Below, one piece after another: positions 25,350 through 33,390 of a DNA stretch of 64,000 nucleotides. The translations under genes were made by a program, and so were the position numbers. Position 1 is the stretch's first letter. Every line of letters begins with the position of its first letter. The notes beneath the pieces were generated by a model. That model did no database searches, was not told the origin of the DNA, and was given only the letters and a program-made list of their open reading frames with translations. Location of the stretch: NCBI RefSeq assembly GCF_039537875.1, contig NZ_BAABBI010000001.1, forward strand, positions 1,748,470 through 1,812,469, given 5' to 3'. Source of the DNA: Corallibacter vietnamensis. GTDB taxonomy: Bacteria > Bacteroidota > Bacteroidia > Flavobacteriales > Flavobacteriaceae.

Positions 25350-26822
25350 ATGACAGCACACGACAATAAAATTCTAGGAGAAGGACTTACTTATGACGAT
25401 GTCCTTTTAGTACCAGCTTTTTCAGAAGTTTTACCACGCGAAGTAAGTATTCAAACAAAATTTACAAGAAACATCACGCTTAATGTTCCAATCGTATCAG
25501 CAGCAATGGATACGGTTACAGAAAGTAGAATGGCAATAGCTATTGCTAGAGAAGGTGGTATTGGTGTTTTGCATAAAAACATGACTATTGAGCAGCAAGC
25601 TACAAAAGTACGTCGAGTAAAACGTGCTGAAAGCGGTATGATTATAGACCCTGTAACATTACCACTTACAGCAATCGTACAAGATGCAAAGCAAAACATG
25701 GCTGAACATAGTATTGGTGGTATTCCTATTGTTGACGAGTCAGGAACTCTAAAAGGTATTGTTACAAATAGAGACTTACGCTTTGAGAAAAACAATAGCA
25801 GACCTATAATTGAGGTTATGACTTCAGAAAATCTTGTTACAGCAGGAGAAGGAACTTCACTTCAAGATGCTGAAGTAATTTTACAACAAAATAAAATTGA
25901 AAAATTACCAGTTGTTGATGATAACTATAAGCTTATAGGTTTAATTACCTTCAGAGATATTACAAAACTAACACAAAAGCCTATTGCTAATAAAGATCAA
26001 TATGGGCGTTTACGTGTTGCAGCTGCCATAGGCGTAACAGGCGATGCAGTTGATAGAGCAGAAGCGTTAGTTAATGCAGGAGTAGATGCTGTTATTATTG
26101 ACACAGCTCATGGGCATACAAAAGGAGTTGTAGCTGTCTTAAAAGAGGTAAAATCTAAATTCCCTAACCTGGAAGTTGTAGTAGGAAATATAGCTACTGC
26201 TGACGCTGCTAAATATTTAGTTGAAGCTGGAGCAGATGCCGTAAAAGTAGGAATTGGGCCTGGTTCTATTTGTACAACGCGTGTTGTGGCAGGAGTAGGA
26301 TTTCCTCAATTTTCTGCAGTTCTTGAAGTAGCAGCAGCCATAAAAGGATCTGGTGTTCCTGTAATTGCTGATGGAGGCATTCGTTATACCGGAGATATTC
26401 CAAAAGCCATAGCAGCAGGAGCTGATAGTGTAATGTTAGGTTCGCTTCTTGCAGGAACAAAAGAAAGTCCAGGAGAAACGATTATTTACGAAGGAAGAAA
26501 GTTTAAATCTTACCGCGGAATGGGATCTGTTGAAGCTATGAAACAAGGTAGTAAAGATCGCTATTTTCAAGATGTTGAAGATGATATCAAAAAGTTAGTA
26601 CCTGAAGGTATTGTAGGTCGCGTTCCTTATAAAGGTGAATTATTTGAAAGTATTCACCAATTTATTGGAGGTTTACGTGCAGGTATGGGATACTGTGGAG
26701 CAAAAGATATTGAGACTTTAAAAGAAACAGGAAAGTTTGTGAAAATAACGTCAAGTGGTATTCATGAAAGCCACCCACATGATGTAACTATTACTAAAGA
26801 AGCTCCTAATTATTCTAGATAA
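25350..26822 (+). CDS. guaB: IMP dehydrogenase
   Basis: Oxidises IMP to XMP with NAD, the committed step of GMP synthesis. The (beta/alpha)8 barrel starts with LTYDDVLLVPAFSEVLPREV and is interrupted by two CBS domains (about 95-215). The catalytic loop GIGPGSICTTRVVAGVG carries the nucleophilic Cys308. The flap has YRGMGSVEAM and the end has GGLRAGMGYCGAKDI. The length of 490 is typical. It is monocistronic and abuts the convergent DUF3784 gene with no spacer. Confidence 0.96.
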   Translation: MTAHDNKILGEGLTYDDVLLVPAFSEVLPREVSIQTKFTRNITLNVPIVSAAMDTVTESRMAIAIAREGGIGVLHKNMTIEQQATKVRRVKRAESGMIIDPVTLPLTAIVQDAKQNMAEHSIGGIPIVDESGTLKGIVTNRDLRFEKNNSRPIIEVMTSENLVTAGEGTSLQDAEVILQQNKIEKLPVVDDNYKLIGLITFRDITKLTQKPIANKDQYGRLRVAAAIGVTGDAVDRAEALVNAGVDAVIIDTAHGHTKGVVAVLKEVKSKFPNLEVVVGNIATADAAKYLVEAGADAVKVGIGPGSICTTRVVAGVGFPQFSAVLEVAAAIKGSGVPVIADGGIRYTGDIPKAIAAGADSVMLGSLLAGTKESPGETIIYEGRKFKSYRGMGSVEAMKQGSKDRYFQDVEDDIKKLVPEGIVGRVPYKGELFESIHQFIGGLRAGMGYCGAKDIETLKETGKFVKITSSGIHESHPHDVTITKEAPNYSR

Positions 26823-27125
26823 TTATTTTCTATACTTTTTAGAATTACTCATAATTAAAAGATAGGGTAGTCCAATTAAAATAGAGGCAAACATTCCAAA
26901 GACTTTTATCTTTGGAATGTTAAGCCAACTAGCAAAACCATAGCTTACAAGTATTCCTACTGCCATAGCTATCATAACATTCCTAAATAAAGTCGCTATT
27001 TTTTCAATATTGTATTTGGCTTTTTCTTCAGGAGACATAGTGTTGTAGCCAGCTATTAAGTTGTACATTTTTCCGTGCTTAATAGCTATTCCTATAAGTA
27101 TAAATAAGGTTGCGGTAAAAATCAT
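26823..27125 (-). CDS. DUF3784-like small membrane protein
   Basis: A 100-residue protein with three hydrophobic segments and the DUF3784 hallmark NLIAGYNTMSPEEKAKYN near residue 25. Its function is unknown. It is the last of three tightly spaced leftward genes (SRPBCC protein, 80-residue protein, this one), 4 nt after the preceding stop. Its stop directly abuts the guaB stop. Confidence 0.75.
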   Translation of the reverse strand: MIFTATLFILIGIAIKHGKMYNLIAGYNTMSPEEKAKYNIEKIATLFRNVMIAMAVGILVSYGFASWLNIPKIKVFGMFASILIGLPYLLIMSNSKKYRK

Positions 27126-27129
27126 ACTA

Positions 27130-27372
27130 TCACACTTCTTCGTTATAAACTTGACCTCTATGTGGTTTTAAAGCGTCTCTAATAGGTTTCATATCACTTT
27201 CATCAACAACCATGTAAGCTATGGCATGCATTTCAGAAAGAGGTTCAAAACCTGTGATGTTACAAGCTATTTTTTCAATCTTTATATAATCTTTTAGATG
27301 AATTTCATGGTGTTTTGCAGTGTTTAAAGCAGCAGGGCCACGAAAATCCCATATAAGTTTCAATTTACGCAT
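27130..27372 (-). CDS. Conserved hypothetical protein, 80 residues
   Basis: A small soluble protein (MRKLKLIWDFRGPAALNTAKHH...) without cysteines apart from one central residue and without signal or membrane segment. I do not recognise the family. The pattern (beta strand, HHxxHL segment, beta, helix, beta) suggests a small ferredoxin-like or dodecin-sized fold, which is a guess. It overlaps the upstream SRPBCC gene by 8 nt, so the two are translationally coupled and probably act together. Confidence 0.6.
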   Translation of the reverse strand: MRKLKLIWDFRGPAALNTAKHHEIHLKDYIKIEKIACNITGFEPLSEMHAIAYMVVDESDMKPIRDALKPHRGQVYNEEV

Positions 27373-27820
27373 TAGCTACAGATATTCCATTTTCAGCAAA
27401 ATTTTTAAAGTTTTGCATATATTTTTTAGTTTGTTTTTTAAAAGCACTTGGTATGACAAGAGTTACCATTCGTAACATAAATGTTGTTGGAATAAATTCA
27501 CTTTTAGAAGTCCATTTTGTAAAACCATCTGAAGTCTCTTCAAAATAATTTTCTTGTACGTTATGCATGCCTTTAGCATCATAAGTTAAATGTAATTCAT
27601 TGGGAAGTTTTGTGTGTAAAATTGTTTCAACAAGTTCCATACTACGGTTTCCTAATTTGTAATTCAATCTCATTTTAGAGCCTATTTGTCCTGGTGTGCC
27701 AGAAATATGCTCATAATCTATTAATCCTTCTTGCCAATGTTTCATGTTTTCTGGTGAGTTTAACTTTTTAATAAACTCACTTAAAGAGAGTTTTATAATT
27801 ATTTCAGTGGTGTATTTCAT
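27365..27820 (-). CDS. SRPBCC (START-like) family protein
   Basis: A 151-residue helix-grip protein that likely binds a hydrophobic ligand. It opens with MKYTTEIIIKLSLSEFIKKLNSPENMKHWQEGL, the usual SRPBCC first strand and helix, continues with beta strands (GSKMRLNYKLGNRSMELVETIL) and ends with a long amphipathic helix. The ligand is unknown. It is first gene of a leftward trio, with a -7 box at 27854. Confidence 0.8.
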   Translation of the reverse strand: MKYTTEIIIKLSLSEFIKKLNSPENMKHWQEGLIDYEHISGTPGQIGSKMRLNYKLGNRSMELVETILHTKLPNELHLTYDAKGMHNVQENYFEETSDGFTKWTSKSEFIPTTFMLRMVTLVIPSAFKKQTKKYMQNFKNFAENGISVANA

Positions 27821-27853
27821 AATTATATGTCTTACAAAGCATTATTGTTAATG

Positions 27854-27861
27854 CAAAATTA
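27854..27861 (-). promoter_or_regulatory. -7 box for the SRPBCC gene trio
   Basis: On the minus strand this reads TAATTTTG, a full match to TAnnTTTG, 33 nt before the start codon at 27820. Confidence 0.5.
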
Positions 27862-27901
27862 AAGATACTAAAAAACTTTAATAAGCGTTTGTTAATGCAA
27901 C

Positions 27902-27931
27902 TTGTATTATGGTTTAATATTCCTATTTTTG
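27902..27931 (+). promoter_or_regulatory. Promoter of the prolyl-isomerase chaperone operon
   Basis: TTG at 27902-27904, then 19 nt, then TATTTTTG at 27924-27931. Both elements and the spacing fit the Bacteroidota housekeeping promoter. The start codon is 31 nt further on. Confidence 0.7.
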
Positions 27932-27962
27932 CTTCTATTCAAAAATAAAATTCTATTACACA

Positions 27963-29915
27963 ATGGTTAAATATTTTTTTGCATTTGTTTTTTTAGCAAC
28001 CTTTTATTTGGGTAATGCGCAAGTAAAAAAATCTGAAGTATTATTTTCTGTAAATGAAAGTCCTGTTTATGTTAATGAATTTGTCAGAATTTTTAATAAA
28101 AATATAGACCTAGTAAAAGATGAGTCTCAAAAAGATGTTGATGAGTATTTAAAACTATTTATTAACTATAAATTGAAACTAAAAGAAGCTGAAACCTTAA
28201 AACTAGATGAAAAGTCGTCTTATAAAATAGAATTACAAAGCTATAAAAAACAGTTAGCTAAAAATTATTTAACAGATAATAAAGTAACTGACGCTTTAGT
28301 TCGTGAGGCATATAACCGCATAAAGCAAGAAGTAAAAGCAAGTCACATATTAATTAGGCTAGATGAAGCTGCCAAACCAGAAGATACTATAAAGGCCTAT
28401 AATCAACTTTTAGAGTTAAGAGAACGCGTTAAAAATGAAGGGTTTGATAAAGTAAAACAAGATGTTCATAATGGTAGAACTGTTTATGCTGAAGATTTAG
28501 GGTATTTTAATGGCTTTAAAATGGTTTATAAGTTTGAAAATGCTGCTTATAATACTAATGTAGGAGATATTTCTATGCCTTTTAAAACTCGATTTGGGTA
28601 TCACATTGTTCAAGTTTTTGATAAGCGAGAATCTAGAGGAGAACGCACCGTTGGTCATATTATGATAAGTAATAAAAAAGACCCGAAATTAGAAAGTTCA
28701 GAAACCCGTATTAATGATATTTATGCAAAATTAAAGCAAGGCGAAGCATTTGAGTCTTTAGCAAAGCAATTTTCTGAAGATGCAAGTTCTGCAAAAGTGG
28801 GCGGGAAATTAGCACCTTTTAGTGGAGGACAATTAAGCTCGTCTGAATTTGAAGATGCAGCATTTGCTCTAAAAAATGTTGGAGATGTATCAAAACCAAT
28901 ACAATCAGCTTTTGGTTGGCATATTATAAAACTTTATGATATAAAACCAGTTCCTTCATTTGATGAAATGAAATCTGAACTTGAAGTAAAAGTAAAAAGA
29001 GACTCAAGATCTCAAATAATCAACACCTCTATTGTAAACGATTTAAAAGAACACTATAAAATCCCTTCTCAAAAACCAGAAGGATTGACTTATTTTGAGC
29101 ATATATTAACCAATGATTATTATAATGGAACATGGAGTTTACCAGAAAACTTTAAAGCCACAGAGCAATTGGCGGTTATAAACGATAAAAAAATCACTAA
29201 TGCAGATTTTGGAAACTACTTGTTAAAAACACAACAAAGAAGCAAACCAGTTGAGCCTTTAAATAAAATTATAGCTGAAAAATATGATGCTTTTTTAGGG
29301 CAAGAGTTAATACAATATCGTGAGGAAAATTTAGAAAATGAAAATGAAGATTACGCCAATATAGTTTCAGAATACAGAGATGGTTTATTGCTTTTTGATT
29401 TAATGGAAACCCAAATATGGAATACTTCAAAAACAGATTCGTTGGGAATTCAAGAGTATTACAATGCTCATAAAGAAGACTACTATTGGAATAAAAGAGC
29501 CGATGCAGTGGTTGCTTCTTCAGCTGATAAAAAAACAATAAAAAAAGTAGCAAAGCTTCTTAAAAAGGGAGAATCTCCAGAAACTATAAAAGAAAGTTTA
29601 AATACAAACGGAAAGGTTAATGTCATTTTTACTTCAGAAATAATGGATAAAGAACACCAAGCCTTACCAAAAACATTTGAGTTTAAAGAAGGATTATCTG
29701 GTATTTACAAGCACAACAATGCCTTTAGTATAGTAAAAGTTAATAAGGTTTTACCAAGAACTCTTAAAACCTTTGATGAAGCAAAAGGAAATATTATTAG
29801 CGATTACCAATCTTATAAAGAAGCTTTATGGCTTGATGGTTTACACAAAAAATATCAAGTTACTATAAATGAATCTGTTTTAGAAAAAGTAAAAACTCAA
29901 ATCAATAAACAATAA
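27963..29915 (+). CDS. Periplasmic peptidyl-prolyl isomerase, two parvulin domains
   Basis: A 650-residue SurA/PpiD-like chaperone for envelope proteins. It has a signal peptide (MVKYFFAFVFLATFYLGNAQ) and an N-terminal helical chaperone part. Two parvulin domains follow: about 120-220 (VKASHILIRLDEAAK, then YHIVQVFDKRES) and about 225-330 (TVGHIMISNKKD, then FGWHIIKLYDIKP). A long C-terminal region of about 300 residues is degenerate, with parvulin-like remnants. It is first of three consecutive secreted chaperone genes, with the next starting 1 nt after its stop. Confidence 0.87.
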   Translation: MVKYFFAFVFLATFYLGNAQVKKSEVLFSVNESPVYVNEFVRIFNKNIDLVKDESQKDVDEYLKLFINYKLKLKEAETLKLDEKSSYKIELQSYKKQLAKNYLTDNKVTDALVREAYNRIKQEVKASHILIRLDEAAKPEDTIKAYNQLLELRERVKNEGFDKVKQDVHNGRTVYAEDLGYFNGFKMVYKFENAAYNTNVGDISMPFKTRFGYHIVQVFDKRESRGERTVGHIMISNKKDPKLESSETRINDIYAKLKQGEAFESLAKQFSEDASSAKVGGKLAPFSGGQLSSSEFEDAAFALKNVGDVSKPIQSAFGWHIIKLYDIKPVPSFDEMKSELEVKVKRDSRSQIINTSIVNDLKEHYKIPSQKPEGLTYFEHILTNDYYNGTWSLPENFKATEQLAVINDKKITNADFGNYLLKTQQRSKPVEPLNKIIAEKYDAFLGQELIQYREENLENENEDYANIVSEYRDGLLLFDLMETQIWNTSKTDSLGIQEYYNAHKEDYYWNKRADAVVASSADKKTIKKVAKLLKKGESPETIKESLNTNGKVNVIFTSEIMDKEHQALPKTFEFKEGLSGIYKHNNAFSIVKVNKVLPRTLKTFDEAKGNIISDYQSYKEALWLDGLHKKYQVTINESVLEKVKTQINKQ

Positions 29916-29916
29916 A

Positions 29917-30774
29917 TTGCAACCCAAATACTACATATTATTAGCGCTTGTATCTCTTACATCTTGTACATATTTCTATAAACAGGATGATGACAGAGTT
30001 CCTATTGCCAGAGTAAATGAGAGTTATCTTTATCATGATGATATTAAAGATCTCATTAAAGAGGATGCTATCTCTAAAGAAGACAGTATTGTAAAAGTTA
30101 CTAATTTTATAAACAGATGGGCTACACAACAGCTATTAGTTGCAGGAGCAGAACGTAATTTGGCCGAGAATACCCAAAACGAGTTTAATAAATTAGCAAA
30201 AGAGTATAAAAACGATTTATATGCAACGGCTTACCTAGAAGCTTTAGTAGCAAGAAGTATTGATACTGTTGTAACACAAGAAGAAGCCAAAGCCTATTAT
30301 GACGAAAACAAAGAAATCTTTAAACTCAATGAAGATTTAGTAAAATTTCGTTATATAAATATAGATGAAAACAGATTAGATTTTTCTCAAGTAAAAGAAC
30401 AATTCAAGCGTTATAATAATAAAGACAAAAGAACGCTAGATTCTATTGCAATACAATTTAAATCCTACTCACTTAACGATTCAATTTGGATAAAAACAAA
30501 CCAAATTATAAGTAAAATACAAGTGATTAATAATGAAAATAAAGATGAATTGTTAAAAAAATCTAATTTTATACAACTCAAAGATTCATTAGGATTATAT
30601 TTGATGCAAATTAACGATGTTTTATTACGTAATAGTACGGCACCATTAGAGTATGTTAAGCCTACTATAGATCAAATCGTTATTAATAAACGAAAACTCG
30701 AACTCATAAAAGAATTAGAAAAAGATATAACTAAAGATGCTATTAAAAATAAACAATTTGAAATCTATAATTAA
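29917..30774 (+). CDS. SurA-related lipoprotein without a parvulin domain, TTG start
   Basis: A 285-residue lipoprotein (lipobox SLTSC, Cys at residue 17). It resembles the N-terminal helical and C-terminal parts of SurA-type chaperones (VARVNESYLYHDDIKDLI, then EAKAYYDENKEIFKLNEDLVKFRYI), but the peptidyl-prolyl isomerase motifs are missing, so it is probably a chaperone only. Translation appears to begin at TTG 29917, the only start that gives a signal peptide, 1 nt after the preceding stop. It sits between two parvulin proteins. Confidence 0.75.
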   Translation: MQPKYYILLALVSLTSCTYFYKQDDDRVPIARVNESYLYHDDIKDLIKEDAISKEDSIVKVTNFINRWATQQLLVAGAERNLAENTQNEFNKLAKEYKNDLYATAYLEALVARSIDTVVTQEEAKAYYDENKEIFKLNEDLVKFRYINIDENRLDFSQVKEQFKRYNNKDKRTLDSIAIQFKSYSLNDSIWIKTNQIISKIQVINNENKDELLKKSNFIQLKDSLGLYLMQINDVLLRNSTAPLEYVKPTIDQIVINKRKLELIKELEKDITKDAIKNKQFEIYN

Positions 30775-32191
30775 TACCAAACACTTAATGGCATTAAGTC
30801 TTATAAGCTGTTTGTCAAGCAATCTTTCTGCTCAAGAAATTATAAACGATGAAGTAAAAGATGCAACAAAAACATCAGACAGTGTTTTAAAAACTGTAGG
30901 AGCCAAAAAAATAGATGGTGTTGCTGCTGTAGTTGGTGATTTTGTAATTCTAGACACAGATATAGATCGTACAATTCTACAATTAAAAGCTCAAGGAGCA
31001 TCAATAGAAGGTGTAACACGTTGCCAGCTATTTGGTAAACTTTTAGAAGATAAGTTGTATGCGCACCATGCAATACAAGATAGTATTGTTGTTTCAGATG
31101 CTGAAATTCGTGCCAATGTAGATTATCAAGTTGAGCAATTTTTAGCACAATCAGGTAAAAGTATGGATGAGCTTCTTGCTTTCTATAATAAACCAGATGA
31201 AAGAAGTTTCAGAGAGGAAATGTACGAAATCAATAAAAGCAACAAACTTGCTAGCGAAATGCAAAACAAAATTGTTGATGAGATTGAAGTAACACCAGAA
31301 GAAACAAGGCAGTTTTTTAACAGAATCCCTGAAGATCAACGACCAACTTTCGGAACCGAACTAAAAGTATCAAGAATAGTCATAGAGCCAAAAACTTCTG
31401 AAGAAGAAGAACAACGTGTTATAGACCAGCTTAAACAATTTAGAGTTGACGTTCTTGAAAACGGATCTAGCTTTAGGTCAAAAGTTGTATTATATTCTGA
31501 TGACAAAGCCTCAATTCCTAATGGAGGTTTGTATACATTAAACAGAAAAAAACCAAGAATGGTTAAAGAGTTTAGAGATGTAGCCTTTTCATTACAAGAA
31601 GGAGAAATATCAGAACCGTTCAAATCAGATTTTGGTTATCATATTATCTTTTTAGAAAAAATAAGAGGACAAGAATATGATGTAAGACACATTTTATTAA
31701 TACCTAAAGTAGCAGAATCTGCAGTATTAGCAGCTAAAGAAGAACTTGAGCGTGTAAGACAACGTATTACAGATGGCGAAATTACTTTTGAAGATGCAGC
31801 TAGAGAATATAGCGATGAAAAAGAAACAAAAAGTGAAGGAGGTTTCTTGATAAACCCTGTAACACAAGATTACAATTTTGAATTAACAAAAATGGACCCA
31901 GAGTTATACGGGCAAATTCAAAACTTAAAAGAAGGAGAAATTAGTTTAATACAAACCGACAGAGATCATACAGGTAATGTGAAATTTCAAATTTTACGTG
32001 TAACAGATAGAGTAGATGAGCATGTAGCAGACTATTCTCGAGACTATTTAAAAATAAAAGAACTAGCCTTAAACGAAAAAAGATTTAAAGCTATTGACAA
32101 GTGGCAAACAGAGAAAATTTTAGATACTTATATTAAAATAAACGGAGAATACAGAGATTGTGAATTCACAAACAACTGGTTAAAAAAATAA
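30737..32191 (+). CDS. SurA-like periplasmic peptidyl-prolyl isomerase
   Basis: A 484-residue chaperone with an N-terminal signal-like hydrophobic stretch, the SurA N-domain (IDGVAAVVGDFVILDTDIDRTILQLKAQG) and two parvulin domains: about 200-300 (LKVSRIVIEPK, then FGYHIIFLEKIRG) and about 305-415 (YDVRHILLIPK, then AREYSDEKETKSEGGFL). The likely role is folding of outer-membrane beta-barrel proteins. The start is uncertain: ATG 30737 overlaps the previous gene by 38 nt, and TTG 30758 is an alternative. The MoxR gene follows 8 nt downstream. Confidence 0.87.
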   Translation: MLLKINNLKSIINTKHLMALSLISCLSSNLSAQEIINDEVKDATKTSDSVLKTVGAKKIDGVAAVVGDFVILDTDIDRTILQLKAQGASIEGVTRCQLFGKLLEDKLYAHHAIQDSIVVSDAEIRANVDYQVEQFLAQSGKSMDELLAFYNKPDERSFREEMYEINKSNKLASEMQNKIVDEIEVTPEETRQFFNRIPEDQRPTFGTELKVSRIVIEPKTSEEEEQRVIDQLKQFRVDVLENGSSFRSKVVLYSDDKASIPNGGLYTLNRKKPRMVKEFRDVAFSLQEGEISEPFKSDFGYHIIFLEKIRGQEYDVRHILLIPKVAESAVLAAKEELERVRQRITDGEITFEDAAREYSDEKETKSEGGFLINPVTQDYNFELTKMDPELYGQIQNLKEGEISLIQTDRDHTGNVKFQILRVTDRVDEHVADYSRDYLKIKELALNEKRFKAIDKWQTEKILDTYIKINGEYRDCEFTNNWLKK

Positions 32192-32199
32192 ACTATTAT

Positions 32200-33153
32200 A
32201 TGTCTGATGTCGCTGCAGTTGAAACATTTGTAAAAAAATACCAAGCTTTAAAATCTGAAATAGCCAAAGTCATTATTGGCCAAGATCATATAATAGATCA
32301 AATTTTGATTTCTATTTTTTCGGGTGGTCATGCACTCTTAGTAGGTGTTCCTGGTTTGGCAAAAACCTTAATGGTAAATACCATTGCTCAAGCTTTAGGA
32401 TTAGATTTTAAAAGAATTCAATTCACACCAGATTTAATGCCTAGTGATATATTGGGTAGCGAAATTTTAGATGAAAACAGGCAGTTTAAGTTTATAAAAG
32501 GTCCAATATTTTCTAATATAGTTTTAGCTGATGAAATTAACAGAACACCTCCAAAAACGCAAGCTGCTTTATTAGAAGCTATGCAAGAGCGCGCTGTTAC
32601 TGTAGCAGGACATCAGTATAAACTAAATTTACCTTATTTTGTTTTAGCAACACAAAACCCAATTGAGCAAGAAGGAACATATCCGTTACCAGAAGCGCAA
32701 TTAGATCGTTTTATGTTTTCTGTAAACCTTGAATACCCTAGCTTTAAAGAAGAGGTAGAAGTTGTAAAGTCTACAACATCTGTAAACAATCCAACAATCA
32801 ATGCTTTGTTTACAGCAAAAGAAATTGTTGAGATACAACAACTAACAAGACGCATACCTGTAGCAGATAATGTAATAGAATATGCTGTGCGCATGACAAG
32901 CAAAACAAGACCTAATACTGAAACAGCATCAGATTTAGTAAAACAATATATAGATTGGGGTGCTGGTCCTAGAGCTTCCCAAAATTTAATTCTGGCTGCA
33001 AAAACTCACGCAGCAACACAAGGAAAATTCTCTCCTGATATTGAAAATGTTCAAGCAGTAGCAACAAGCATTTTTAGACACCGAATTATTAAAAACTATA
33101 AGGCTGAAGCCGAAGGAATTTCTATAGAAAAAATCATAGAAAGTCTATTTTAA
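32200..33153 (+). CDS. MoxR family AAA+ ATPase
   Basis: A 317-residue chaperone-type ATPase. Walker A is GVPGLAKTL (variant of GxxGxGKT, with Ala before Lys), Walker B is VLADEINRTPPKTQAALLEAMQE, and sensor 1 is LATQNPIEQEGTYPLPEAQLDRF, all diagnostic of MoxR. Family members usually neighbour a DUF58 and VWA-domain gene and help assemble their complexes. No such partner is here: the previous genes are envelope chaperones and the next is acnB. It probably shares the chaperone operon. Confidence 0.9.
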   Translation: MSDVAAVETFVKKYQALKSEIAKVIIGQDHIIDQILISIFSGGHALLVGVPGLAKTLMVNTIAQALGLDFKRIQFTPDLMPSDILGSEILDENRQFKFIKGPIFSNIVLADEINRTPPKTQAALLEAMQERAVTVAGHQYKLNLPYFVLATQNPIEQEGTYPLPEAQLDRFMFSVNLEYPSFKEEVEVVKSTTSVNNPTINALFTAKEIVEIQQLTRRIPVADNVIEYAVRMTSKTRPNTETASDLVKQYIDWGAGPRASQNLILAAKTHAATQGKFSPDIENVQAVATSIFRHRIIKNYKAEAEGISIEKIIESLF

Positions 33154-33328
33154 ACCGTTCTAAATAGTGGTATTGATAATTTAAGAGTAATTAATTGTTA
33201 ATTTATTATTTTTTAAACATCAGAATTGAGTATTTTGTAAAATAATTATCAAAAAATCTTTTTTTATTGAATATTATTCATTGATATTACTATTTTGTTA
33301 CATATTTTTAAATACTCTTTATAATTTG

Positions 33329-33336
33329 TATTTTTG
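33329..33336 (+). promoter_or_regulatory. -7 box for acnB
   Basis: TATTTTTG matches TAnnTTTG, giving a leader of about 50 nt before ATG 33391. The rest of the 237-nt spacer (33154-33390) is AT-rich with no other recognised signal. Confidence 0.5.
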
Positions 33337-33390
33337 TGAGCCTTTATTTTTCATAATGGCAGTTTATTTATTAATAGCAAAATAACTTTT

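Noticed and set aside
33173..33252. Inverted copies TTGATAATT (33173) and AATTATCAA (33244) upstream of acnB
   Set aside because: Arms are 62 nt apart in a very AT-rich spacer and no operator-like spacing results; likely chance.
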